DNA of 64,000 nucleotides from NCBI RefSeq assembly GCF_958450345.1, contig NC_088782.1, positions 122,309,980-122,373,979 of the forward strand, read 5' to 3'. Numbering within the stretch: position 1 is the stretch's first letter; every line of letters begins with the position of its first letter. Positions 51,041 to 61,169 of this stretch are shown here, piece after piece. This DNA comes from Calliphora vicina. Taxonomy: Eukaryota; Arthropoda; Insecta; Diptera; Calliphoridae. The notes beneath the pieces are model-generated. The model was not told the origin of the DNA. It worked only from the letters and a program-made list of their open reading frames with translations, and did no database searches. Made by a program: the position numbers and the translations under genes.

Positions 51041-51059
51041 ATCCCAAAAATAGGCAATT
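51041..51059 (+). promoter_or_regulatory. Su(Hw)-like motif 24
   Basis: Reads ATCCCAAAAATAGGCAATT. Confidence 0.45.
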
Positions 51060-51149
51060 AGTTTTTTTTTGTGAGTCAAGGTAATAAATATTGTAGGTAT
51101 TTTAAAACCTGTCATTCCGTTTGTAATATCTACATTTTTCATATATATA

Positions 51150-52174
51150 TATTCGCAATAGAATCGGTTCGGTTTCTATTTAAAAATCGAGAAAATCGCC
51201 TCACAAATGACTGAGATATAAGGAAAAAACCACGACATCCTCGATTTTTGATGTATATTTGGATTACTAAGTCATTAATAGAGACAATATGGATATCTAA
51301 TGATAGATATTTCAAAGACCTTTGTAAAGACGTATATAACGCCATAGTAAGTGGGACCTACCATGGGTAAAATATTTTTTTCAGCTACACATTTTTGTTG
51401 ACATAAAATTTTGTTTACTTAAAAATTAAAAAAAAATTTCAAAAAATTATTTTGAAATAAAATTTTTGTTACTAAAAAATTAAAAAAAAAATTTAAAATA
51501 AATTTTTATTTGTTTTGTTCACAAATAATTAAAAAAAAATTATTTTGAAATAAAATTTTTGTTAAAATTCAAAATTGAAAAAATTATTTTGGAAAAAAAA
51601 TTTTCTTAATAAAAAATTTCAAATATTTCAAATTTTTATTTGGTTTGTTCACAAATAATTAAAAATTAAAAAAAAACATTATTTTGAAATAAAATTTTTG
51701 ATACTAAAAAATTAAAAAAAAATTTTAAATAAATTTTTATTTGTTTTGTTCACAAATAATTAAAAATTAAAAAAAAAAAAATTATTTTGAAATAAAATTT
51801 TTGTTAAAATTCAAAATTGAAAAAATTATTTTGGAAAAAAAATTTTCTTATATTTCAAATTTTTATTTGGTTTGTTCACAAATAATTAAAAATTAAAAAA
51901 AAATTATTTTGAAATAAAATTTTTGTTACTAAAAAATTAAAAAAAAAATTTTTAAAAGTATTTAAAATTTTTATTGGGTCAAAATGGGAAAAAAACTTTT
52001 CAAAAAACAAATAAAATTCTGTTTACAAAAAAATTTAAAAAGAAATATTTTTAAAAAATTTAAAAAAAAACCAAATTAATTTTTTTTTAAATTTTGAAAA
52101 TATTTAAAATTTGTATTTTAAAGTATACTTTGGTGATTAAGATTAGGGCCGAATATAGCTCTCTTTCTTGTTTT
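51150..52174 (-). mobile_element. Dispersed element, ACAAGTAAGAGAGCTATATTCGG family (reverse copy)
   Basis: Reverse-complement relative of the element at 38348. It starts, on the minus strand, at ACAAGAAAGAGAGCTATATT (52174) and carries the body with GATATCCATATTGTCTC, ATGACTTAGTAATCCA and TATATCTCAGTCATTTGTGA at 51180-51320. Its A/T-rich middle (51400-52110) is itself an irregular tandem array with TTTGTTCACAAATAATTAAA recurring near 51514, 51645, 51745 and 51873. No protein is encoded. Confidence 0.65.
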
Positions 52175-52216
52175 AATCTAATTTTGAATGATTTTCAAAA
52201 AGTTCTTAATTTTTCT

Positions 52217-52235
52217 GGCCCCCAAAAGTATGCAA
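52217..52235 (+). promoter_or_regulatory. Su(Hw)-like motif 25
   Basis: Reads GGCCCCCAAAAGTATGCAA. Confidence 0.6.
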
Positions 52236-52836
52236 AAATTTTAGGAAATTCATAGATAATTTATTAACTACTGACTTAATATTTTTTAAATAACTTCATC
52301 TATTTTAGATTAATTATTAAGTATTTTTAGTTAAATTTTATAAAATTTTTGTCACTAAAATTTTTTTAAATATTTTTTATTTAAATCGGAAAAAAATATT
52401 TTCACCCACAATTTTTTTGTCATATTTTGTTCACAAATAAATTAAAAAAGAATAATTTTTTTAAAATTGAAATAAAATGTATAAAAATTTTGGAATTTTT
52501 TTAAATTTTATAAAATTTTTGTCACTAAAATTTTTTTAAATATTTTTTATTTAAATCGGAAAAAAATATTTTCACCCACAAATTTTTTTTCCCATATAAT
52601 TTTGTTCACAAATAAATTAAAAAAGAATAATTTTTTTAAAATTGAAAAAAAAATTTATAAAAATTTTGGAAAAAATTTGATAAAAATTTTGGAATTTTTT
52701 TTTTAAAAATTTTGAAAATATTTATTTTAAAGTATAATTTTATGGAGGGTATATAAGATTCGACACAGACGAATATAGCTCTCTTACTTGTTCTTAATTC
52801 ATTTTGAATGATTTTCAAAAAGTTCTTAATTTTTCT

Positions 52837-52855
52837 GGCTCCCAAAAGCATGCAA
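52837..52855 (+). promoter_or_regulatory. Su(Hw)-like motif 26
   Basis: Reads GGCTCCCAAAAGCATGCAA; a duplicate of motif 25 by block duplication. Confidence 0.5.
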
Positions 52856-53286
52856 CAATTTTAGGAAATTCATAGAAAATTCATTAACTACTGACTTAAT
52901 ATTTTTTAAATAACTTCATCTATTTTAGATTAATCATTTAGTATTTTAATTAAATTTTATAAAATTTTTGTCACTAAAAATTTAAAAAACTATTTATTAT
53001 TTAAATCGGAAAAAAATATTTTCACCCACAAATTTTTTTTTGTCATATTTTGTTCACAAATAAATTAAAAATTAATAATTTTTTTAAAATTGAAAAAAAA
53101 AAATTATAAAAATTTTGAAAAAAATTTGAAAAAAATTTTGGAATTTTTTTTTAAAAAATTTTGAAAATATTTATTTTAAAGTATAATTTTGTGGAGGGTA
53201 TATAAGATTCGACACAGCCGAATTATAGCTCTCTTACTTGTTCTTAACACATTTTGAATGATTTTCAAATATTTCTTAATTGTTCT

Positions 53287-53305
53287 TGCTCCCAAAAGTA
53301 CGCAA
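53287..53305 (+). promoter_or_regulatory. Su(Hw)-like motif 27
   Basis: Reads TGCTCCCAAAAGTACGCAA; a duplicate by block duplication. Confidence 0.5.
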
Positions 53306-53685
53306 CAATTTTAGAAATTCACAGATATTCCATCAACTGCAAACTTAATATTTTTTAAATAATCATTTAGTATTTTTAGTTAAAATTTATACAATTTTTG
53401 TCACTAAAAAATTAAAAACAATTTTTTTTTTCAAAATTATTATTTAAATCGGAAAAAAATAATGTCACCCAAAAAAATTTTATTGCCATATAATTTTCAT
53501 CACAAATAAAATAAAAAAGAAACATTTTTTTAAAAATTTTAAAAAAATGTTTAGAAAAATTTAGGAAAAAAATTATTTTGGTATAAAAATTTTTAAATTA
53601 TTTCTTTTAAAGTATAATTTGATGAAGTAGCTTATTACTTGTTTTTGCTTCATTTTGAATGATTTTCAAAAGGTTAAATTTGTCT

Positions 53686-53704
53686 GGCTCCCTAAAGTAT
53701 GCAA
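53686..53704 (+). promoter_or_regulatory. Su(Hw)-like motif 28
   Basis: Reads GGCTCCCTAAAGTATGCAA. Confidence 0.55.
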
Positions 53705-54080
53705 TAATTTTAGTAAATTCGTAGATATTCCATTAACTACTAACTTAGACTATTTTAGATTAATCATTTATTATTTTTAGTTAAATTTGGTCTCTACTAA
53801 TCATGATATTTTGTTAACAATTTCCTAAATCATTGAAATAATAATGCAACAAATTCTAGCAGCATGCTATAGTTTTTTCATGACATTTGCAATACTTTGT
53901 AATCGCTTTATAAGCTCTTAAATATAAATTCAGTTTTCTCTTGCAACCCAGCTTAACGCTATGTATTTGTACCAATTATGTTGAAAATAAATAACGATTT
54001 ACTGTTTGTATAAAAAAATAACAAAAAATAAACTCAACTACCTTGTTAAATTGAATTTATTGATTGCTTTCTAGCTCAAG

Positions 54081-54099
54081 CAGCCTTAAAGTATGCTAA
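54081..54099 (+). promoter_or_regulatory. Su(Hw)-like motif 29
   Basis: Reads CAGCCTTAAAGTATGCTAA. Confidence 0.6.
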
Positions 54100-54170
54100 T
54101 AAATTTTTTTATATGATTTTTTAACTAGGCAGCATTGTCTTAGTGCAAAAGGCCATGAGTTTTTAAAATT

Positions 54171-54189
54171 TGCCCTAAAATAGGCTCTA
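54171..54189 (+). promoter_or_regulatory. Su(Hw)-like motif 30
   Basis: Reads TGCCCTAAAATAGGCTCTA, 90 bp after motif 29. Confidence 0.5.
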
Positions 54190-54606
54190 TAATAAAACAA
54201 TTGTGTTTAAAACCCCTAAACCTAAGGAGCTTTCTATTAAATTTATCACTAAAATTTTTTGTATTTTCAAATACGTATTATATGCTCATATTTACTCTTA
54301 AATTATCCATCATTGCTGATTTGGAACAGATTTTCAATGACAGCAAAAAAAAAAAAAATACCAAAATTAAATGTCTGCTGAATACATCCATTCATATAAA
54401 ACAAATTGACATTTGGTTAGACATTTTAAGCACAAATAAACACATACACTCAATTTGATAAAACCACAAACAAAAATTTGTAGTTTTCTATACCAAACGC
54501 ATTATTTATGTTTACTTGTACTAAAACTCTGTTGTATGGCAATAAAATTTGATTATTTTCTTTTAAAATGAAAATTTCCAAACATAAATTAAAATAGCAA
54601 ATTGCG

Positions 54607-54626
54607 ACTCCTAAAAGTAGTCTATA
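54607..54626 (+). promoter_or_regulatory. Su(Hw)-like motif 31
   Basis: Reads ACTCCTAAAAGTAGTCTATA. Confidence 0.5.
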
Positions 54627-55027
54627 AATTTTATTTATAAAACTTTTGCTGGCATATTGTTGAGGTTTTTTTTTGTCTTTTATTTTATTTTTTTTTGTTG
54701 AAAGTCACAAAATAATTTTATATATGGTTTTGGTTGTTGTTAGTTTGTGGAAATTGTGAAATTATTTTGTAAATGATAAGTGGTTTAAGGAGATTTTTTT
54801 GAAATGGGGAACGTGACCTAAAATAATGACAGTGGTTCCTCTGACTTACGGTACTACTTTTTAGTCTAAATGTCGATCGTTCTATATTTCGTTATATGAT
54901 TATTATTCTATGATTATTTCTATTTTCAAGCCTCGATATCTGTTTATTCTATATCCTGCTATATTTCGTTCTATTGTGTATATTCCGATATTTGTCTATG
55001 TCTAAAAGTCTATGTTAATCCCAAAGT

Positions 55028-56478
55028 CAATATCAATGTTGCTTCTATGTCAATGTCTATGTCAATGTCAATGTCAATGTCAATGTCAATGTCAATGTCA
55101 ATGTCAATGTCAATGTCAATGTCAATGTCAATGTCAATGTCAATGTCAATGTCAATGTCAATGTCAATGTCAATGTCAATGTCAATGTCAATGTCAATGT
55201 CAATGTCAATGTCAATGTCAATGTCAATGTCAATGTCAATGTCAATGTCAATGTCAATGTCAATGTCAATGTCAATGTCAATGTCAATGTCAATGTCAAT
55301 GTCAATGTCAATGTCAATGTCAATGTCAATGTCAATGTCAATGTCAATGTCAATGTCAATGTCAATGTCAATGTCAATGTCAATGTCAATGTCAATGTCA
55401 ATGTCAATGTCAATGTCAATGTCAATGTCAATGTCAATGTCAATGTCAATGTCTATGTCTATGTCAATGTCAATGTCTATGTCTATGTCTATGTCTATGT
55501 CTATGTCTATGTCTATGTCTATGTCTATGTCTATGTCTATGTCTATGTCTATGTCTATGTCTATGTCTATGTCTATGTCTATGTCTATGTCTATGTCTAT
55601 GTCTATGTCTATGTCTATGTCTATGTCTATGTCTATGTCTATGTCTATGTCTATGTCTATGTCTATGTCTATGTCTATGTCTATGTCTATGTCTATGTCT
55701 ATGTCTATGTCTATGTCTATGTCTATGTCTATGTCTATGTCTATGTCTATGTCTATGTCTATGTCTATGTCTATGTCTATGTCTATGTCTATGTCTATGT
55801 CTATGTCTATGTCTATGTCTATGTCTATGTCTATGTCTATGTCTATGTCTATGTCTATGTCTATGTCTATGTCTATGTCTATGTCTATGTCTATGTCTAT
55901 GTCTATGTCTATGTCTATGTCTATGTCTATGTCTATGTCTATGTCTATGTCTATGTCTATGTCTATGTCTATGTCTATGTCTATGTCTATGTCTATGTCT
56001 ATGTCTATGTCTATGTCTATGTCTATGTCTATGTCTATGTCTATGTCTATGTCTATGTCTATGTCTATGTCTATGTCTATGTCTATGTCTATGTCTATGT
56101 CTATGTCTATGTCTATGTCTATGTCTATGTCTATGTCTATGTCTATGTCTATGTCTATGTCTATGTCTATGTCTATGTCTATGTCTATGTCTATGTCTAT
56201 GTCTATGTCTATGTCTATGTCTATGTCTATGTCTATGTCTATGTCTATGTCTATGTCTATGTCTATGTCTATGTCTATGTCTATGTCTATGTCTATGTCT
56301 ATGTCTATGTCTATGTCTATGTCTATGTCTATGTCTATGTCTATGTCTATGTCTATGTCTATGTCTATGTCTATGTCTATGTCTATGTCTATGTCTATGT
56401 CTATGTCTATGTCTATGTCTATGTCTATGTCTATGTCTATGTCTATGTCTATGTCTATGTCTATGTCTATGTCTATGT
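55028..56478. repeat. Hexamer array: TCAATG block then TCTATG block
   Basis: About 240 perfect or near-perfect hexamers. Up to about 55448 the unit is TCAATG; after a few alternating units (55449-55480) it becomes pure TCTATG to the edge of the hAT insertion. The period of 6 leaves several frames open for nearly 500 codons as Met-Ser, Cys-Gln or Cys-Leu dipeptides; these are not genes. The near-absence of mutations means very recent expansion or strong homogenisation. Confidence 0.98.
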
Positions 56479-57704
56479 CAGAGCTGTAAACGAATCACTC
56501 ATTTTTGAATTAATTCGCGAATCATTCACACAAAAAAATTAATTGAATGAAATTTGAGTCAATTCGAATGAATTTGGTAAAAATGAATTGCAATTCGTTT
56601 CCAATTCAAATGAATTGAATTGATTTTGAATTAATTCAAATGAATTTGGTAAAAATGAATTGCAATTCGTTTCCAATTCAAATGAATTGAATTGATTTTG
56701 AATTAATTCAATTCATTTACAATTCATTTGAATTGAACAAGATTTTGAATTAATTCAAACGAATTAGAAAAAACATTAGCAATTCATTTCCAACTCCGAC
56801 GCGAAATTCGCAGCATATTTAGCAGATTCTTCAATGTCATTAAGTATGCAGTATAATTAATCGACGGTTAAAGAGTCTTCCTTTAAATATAATGCGCCGT
56901 TACCATCGTCAGCTGGTATTGAAAGATTATTTTCGTACGCCTCTATTCTAAACATCCCTAAACGTGGATCTCTTTCAGATGATAATTTTGAAAAGCTATT
57001 GTTGTTTAAGGTGAATGAAGCATTCTAATTAAATCTAATTAGCCTTATTTATGAAACTCAATTGTGTTTTGAACTACATACATTGTTATTTTTCCTGATT
57101 TTTGATTATTTTTGGAAGATAGTTTTATTTTTTTGAAATAAATATAATATAAATATTAGCAAAAAGTTTGTTGTTGGGTGGTCGTGGGTCACAAAATTTC
57201 AAAAATTATTAATTGCTTCTTGAATATTAAATATGTTATGTCGTTCAGCGTATTTCAAAATAAAAATCAGTTCTTCTTGAAGAAATAAACTGCAAACACC
57301 ATGTTTTCATTGATCAGGCGCGTATACAGGACAAGGCTTTTAAATTTTTGTACTGGAAATTTTCATTTTGGTAGGAGAAATCTTTCATTCCCCCTAGAGA
57401 TCTGCTCTTGAATTTGATTGATTGCAACTCATTTTTGAATCATTCATTTGAATTGCTAATTCTTTTTTCTAATTCATTTGAATTAATTCAAAATCAATTC
57501 AATTCAAATGAATTGTAAATGAATTGCAACTCATTTTTACAAATTCATTTGAATTGGAAATGAATTGAAATTCATTTCTGCCTAATTCGTTTGAATTGAT
57601 TCAAATTTCATTCAATTCATTTTTTCAATTCAATGAATTAATTCAAAATTTAGCTAATTCATAATGAATTAAAATCAAAAAAGAATGATTCATTTACAGC
57701 TCTG
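56479..57704 (+). mobile_element. Degenerate hAT-family transposon inserted in the hexamer array
   Basis: A 1226-bp element with terminal inverted repeats, CAGAGCTGTAAACGAATCA on the left and TGATTCATTTACAGCTCTG on the right (one mismatch), flanked on both sides by GTCTATGT, the 8-bp duplication typical of hAT elements. The host array is periodic, so that duplication is suggestive rather than conclusive. Just inside both ends are sub-terminal runs of AATTCAAATGAATTG-type palindromes. The middle keeps a transposase remnant, listed separately. The rest of the transposase is missing, so the copy is non-autonomous. Confidence 0.85.
56909..57028 (+). pseudogene. hAT transposase C-terminal dimerisation remnant
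   Basis: A frame of about 39 codons ending at TAA 57026-57028 reads SSAGIERLFSYASI followed by LNIPKRGSLSDDNFEKLLL and FKVNEAF. This is the hallmark hATC dimerisation motif (ERLFS...AS...R..L...E.LL.FK.N). No upstream DDE catalytic region or BED finger is recognisable in the 430 bp between the left repeat and this fragment, so it is a relic of the internally deleted element rather than a working gene. Confidence 0.8.
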
Positions 57705-57766
57705 GTCTATGTCTATGTCTATGTCTATGTCTATGTCTATGTCTATGTCTATGTCTATGTCTATGT
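57705..57766. repeat. TCTATG hexamer array, right remnant
   Basis: About ten further TCTATG units directly after the hAT element; the same array as at 55449-56478, split by the insertion. Confidence 0.95.
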
Positions 57767-58331
57767 AATGCTTGAAAGTTTTAAATAATTAACAGAGTAG
57801 ATAAATTGCATAATTATTTCATAAAAATTCAACAGAAATTTTACTTACACAAAATAGAATTTATTAGAAATTTAAAATATTGTACTTTTAGTGTTATCTG
57901 TGTTGCTTTTTGTTTTAAGTTTATTTAAATTTATTTATTATATAAATTTCCTTTAGGTGGCCGGAACAGAAACTTGAAAAAAGAAGCAAACAAAATTTTT
58001 TTTAAAGATTTTTGCTGTAAATAAGAAAAAAACATAAGTTTGCTGGGCCATTTTTAGATGTATTAAAGCTTGCATATTTTAAGGGATAAATTTTTTATTT
58101 AATTTCGTTTATTTCTTGAGTATTTCTTGGTTAAATGATATCATAATGCATTTTTTGCTGCAGATTGTATGAAATTTTAAAGTTTTTTCTCAAGGATTTT
58201 TTTCCATAGCAGCTATTGTTGTTATTATTTTTAAATTTGTTGTTCAACAAAGTTGGTTATTTCCGGTTTTGTTTCTGCATAAACAAGAAATTTTGTAGAT
58301 AATATTTTTTTGTTTTGTTTTGTGTTTTCAA

Positions 58332-58350
58332 CGCCTGAAAATAGGCTTTA
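58332..58350 (+). promoter_or_regulatory. Su(Hw)-like motif 32
   Basis: Reads CGCCTGAAAATAGGCTTTA. Confidence 0.5.
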
Positions 58351-58777
58351 AGCTAAAGCTAGTTTATGCATTGTTGTGCATTTACTTTAGCTTCAATTGC
58401 CATAGTTTTGGTTGGCTAAATTTATTGTTTCCTTTAAGCAGTTAAGGGGCATGAAAGAAAGCAAGAAATTTTGTAGTTTTCTTTGGTAAAGTTATGAAAA
58501 AGTTTTTTCAACAAAAAAGAATGAAAACTATGCTTAAAGGGTGTTTTTTTAAATTATCAACCTAAACTGTTTAACACCTGTAGGGTAAAGTTTTACTAAT
58601 TTAAGCTTAACAAAAAATATAAAGTTAGGTTTTAGTCATTTTAAAATATATTTATTTGCTTTTAACACTTTTAAATATATGCTTAATTTCCTATATATTC
58701 TAATATAATTCACTAAAGCCCTTGAAATAAACATGAGCCTTTCAAAACTGCCTAAACTAATCATCATAAAAAAATAC

Positions 58778-58797
58778 TTCCTAAAAGTAGGCTATAA
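58778..58797 (+). promoter_or_regulatory. Su(Hw)-like motif 33
   Basis: Reads TTCCTAAAAGTAGGCTATAA. Confidence 0.5.
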
Positions 58798-58953
58798 TAA
58801 AACCAAAAAAAAACTTAAAAATCAAATTACCATACGTATGTATGTATTTATGTATATTGTGTTAAGGGATTAACAAAATTGTCTATAAAACCCATATTAA
58901 ATTTCTTTTCAAAATATTTAAACAAATTTACATACAAAAAAAAACAAGAAACT

Positions 58954-58972
58954 AAAGTCTACTTTTAGGCTG
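58954..58972 (-). promoter_or_regulatory. Su(Hw)-like motif 34
   Basis: The plus strand reads AAAGTCTACTTTTAGGCTG. Confidence 0.45.
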
Positions 58973-59698
58973 TTATACCAATATATGTTAAATATTCAAA
59001 AACTAAGCCTTTTGTAGTCCAGCAAAACAAAATTTCCCAATCTTTTCATAAAAAAAAAAAACTAAAATAACAATCAACCATGGACATAAAAAAGGAGTAG
59101 AAAAAACAATAAACAACCAGGAGATACTAGATAAAATGGTCCATTTTTTAACACCCTTTTAAGCTTATACTTATGTAAGTAAAAAAAAAGTAGGAAGGGT
59201 GGGGGTTACAGAAATTCTACAAAAACAATTCTATATTGGTTGAAAATCAAATATCAAACATTTTGTTTGTGTTTGGCATTAAATATCCATGCAAAACATA
59301 TTCTTTTGTTTTCAAAATCTTTTTTTTTGCAGTTCTATCAATTGTTTGTGTATATAGAAAAGAGCAAATAAAATATTTTGCCTTCAGCTGTAAGAGCAAA
59401 AGGTCATTTAGACAGAAATTTTATAAAAAAAAAAACAAAGACTGAAAATAAGCTGTACTTTCTAATGGAATGGTTTTTGGGAAAGGGTTGTCATGGAATT
59501 TGTAATATGAGAGAAATAATTGCAGAGGGTAAAAGGGGATTTTCTGCTAGAAACTTTATTTAAAGAAAATTTGAAGAATAAGTAGAAAAGTTGATATTAA
59601 GTTTGAGAAATTAATAAAAGCAAGACTTTAAAAAATATTTCCTAAAATGTAGCTTTTCAGTATTGTTCTTAAAAGTACTATTTCAGTACGATTTTGGT

Positions 59699-59762
59699 TA
59701 TGTCTATGACAATATCTATGTCAATGTCCAAGTTTAAGTCTATGCCAATGTTTAAATCAATG
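59699..59762. repeat. Degenerate TCTATG/TCAATG hexamers, left of insertion
   Basis: Reads TATGTCTATGACAATATC and similar words; a decayed cousin of the array at 55028. It continues at 61083-61160 beyond the inserted element. Confidence 0.75.
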
Positions 59763-61077
59763 CACGGTGGTCAATTCCGGCCAAAAATCCATAACTTCTT
59801 TATTTCTTCATAAAAATATTTGAAATTTCGTATTTGTATTTATATTGAGAATAACATAACCAACCGATCGATAAATATTTCGATGTTCAAGTACAGGGTT
59901 TGCTCAAAAAAGCATGGACGTTCTAAAAGTATCAAGAAATTGCATGTAAGCGGCTGAAATTTATTCCAAAAATAAAGAATAAAATATGTGATCGAAAAAA
60001 AATCGGTCATTCAAATTTCGGATTACATATACAGGGTTTGTCAAACAAACATTGACGTTTTAAAAACATCGAAAAATTAGGTTATTCATGTAAATGCCTG
60101 AAATTTAGTCCAAAAATTAAGAATAGCATAAGTGATTGAAAAAAATATTCGTACAAATTTCGGAATACATATACAGGGTTTGGCCAAACAAACGTGGACG
60201 TATTGAAATAATCGAAAAAGTTAGGTTATTCATGTAAAATTTGAAATTTGGTGTACATTTAAGAAAAACACACTTGATCCATCGCAAAAAATATTATAAA
60301 TTGCATATAGGAGTTGGCCAAATAAACATTGACGTTATAAAAGTATAGAAAATAGTATGTCATTTTTGTAAATGGCTTCAATTAGGTTTATAATTAAAAA
60401 TAACATAAATGATCCATTGAAAAAATTTCGACATACAAATACATGGTTTGGCCAATTCAGCATAGACGTAAATAGCTCTCAAACTTACATAATTTTCGAA
60501 ATTGACCAAAAAAATACAAAAAAAAATGTGTAAAACATGTAGGCACTGAAATCGTTCTGGTTATTAGAATGGCAGATAATTGCAGCTGAAATTTATAGTA
60601 CTTACTCTTGATACTTTACAGTATTACATGCAATTTACACTTAACCTCTAATAGTCCCATTTACTTTGTTCTGGCCTTTCAAACTTTTTTTTAATTTAGT
60701 TTCTATAGATTTTAAACTAGTTCTGAATCATTTCACTTTTATATAAAAATAACAAGCAAAAACTCCTTAATAACTACGTAGAATGGTTAACTGCTAACTG
60801 TTTTATAAAAGCATGTGCTAATTTGCAAAAAAAAAACTTTAAAGAAAATAGCACAGGCTACTTCAACTCAAAAGTAAAAAAATCACATTTTTCTAATATT
60901 AAAATGACAAGAAAAAACCTTTGACTTTACAGATCTATAAATAACCATATAGTTACTTTATAGCCAAAATAACTATGATACTGTATATTCTGAAGTGTTA
61001 AGAAAAATTTACCATCAAAATTTTATAAAAATTAAAAAAACAAAAAAAAACATTTTTGGCCGGAATTTACCACCGTG
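59763..61077. mobile_element. Transib-like non-autonomous DNA transposon
   Basis: A 1315-bp element with terminal inverted repeats CACGGTGGTCAATTCCGG and CCGGAATTTACCACCGTG, extended by CCAAAAAT inwards, flanked by the 5-bp direct repeat CAATG (59758-59762 and 61078-61082). A CAC-GGTG start and 5-bp duplication fit the Transib superfamily; that placement is inference. Its left half holds five ~138-bp internal repeats, each with ACAGGGTTTG(G/T)CCAAACAAAC and TGGACGT, starting near 59893, 60031, 60173, 60306 and 60441. No transposase frame is present. Confidence 0.75.
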
Positions 61078-61082
61078 CAATG

Positions 61083-61160
61083 TTTATGACTATTAATATG
61101 TATGTCAATGTCTATTTCAACATCCAATGTCTGCGTAAATGTATATTTTAATGTCAAATT
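61083..61160. repeat. Degenerate TCTATG/TCAATG hexamers, right of insertion
   Basis: Words such as ATGTCAATGTCTATTTC and AACATCCAATGTCTGCGT continue the decayed hexamer tract on the other side of the Transib-like element. Confidence 0.7.
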
Positions 61161-61169
61161 CGTACTTTT

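Larger units (their letters stand above)
48931..51120. other. Spacer with several Su(Hw)-like motifs
   Basis: AT-rich, non-coding. Good motifs lie at 49061, 50786 and 51041; weaker ones lie at 50529 (TCCCACAAAACGTGCTTTG), 50708 and 50750. A GATGATGATGATG run is at 50361-50375. Confidence 0.5.
52175..53650. repeat. ~400-600-bp tandem duplications carrying an element end and a Su(Hw)-like motif
   Basis: Three to four copies of a block. Each contains a tail of the ACAAGTAAGAGAGC element (GGAGGGTATATAAGATTCGA ... CTCTCTTACTTGTTC, at about 52741-52793 and 53192-53243), then ATTTTGAATGATTTTCAAA, then a Su(Hw)-like motif, then TTAACTACTGACTTAATATT and ATTTAAATCGGAAAAAAATA. Motif positions 52217, 52837, 53287 and 53686 give spacings of 620, 450 and 399 bp; the first unit has an internal ~170-bp duplication (52337 and 52505). 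Confidence 0.8.
53651..55027. other. Spacer with several Su(Hw)-like motifs
   Basis: AT-rich, non-coding. Four motifs lie between 53686 and 54626. From about 54870 scattered CTAT(A/G)TC words foreshadow the hexamer array. Confidence 0.5.
57767..59698. other. Spacer with three Su(Hw)-like motifs
   Basis: AT-rich, non-coding. Motifs at 58332, 58778 and 58954, and a weak one at 59639. Confidence 0.5.

Noticed and set aside
55012..56508. Open frames of about 480-500 codons across the hexamer array
   Set aside because: They are Met-Ser, Cys-Gln and Cys-Leu dipeptide repeats; a 6-bp period without stop words keeps several frames open at once. There is no flanking coding sequence or splice structure.
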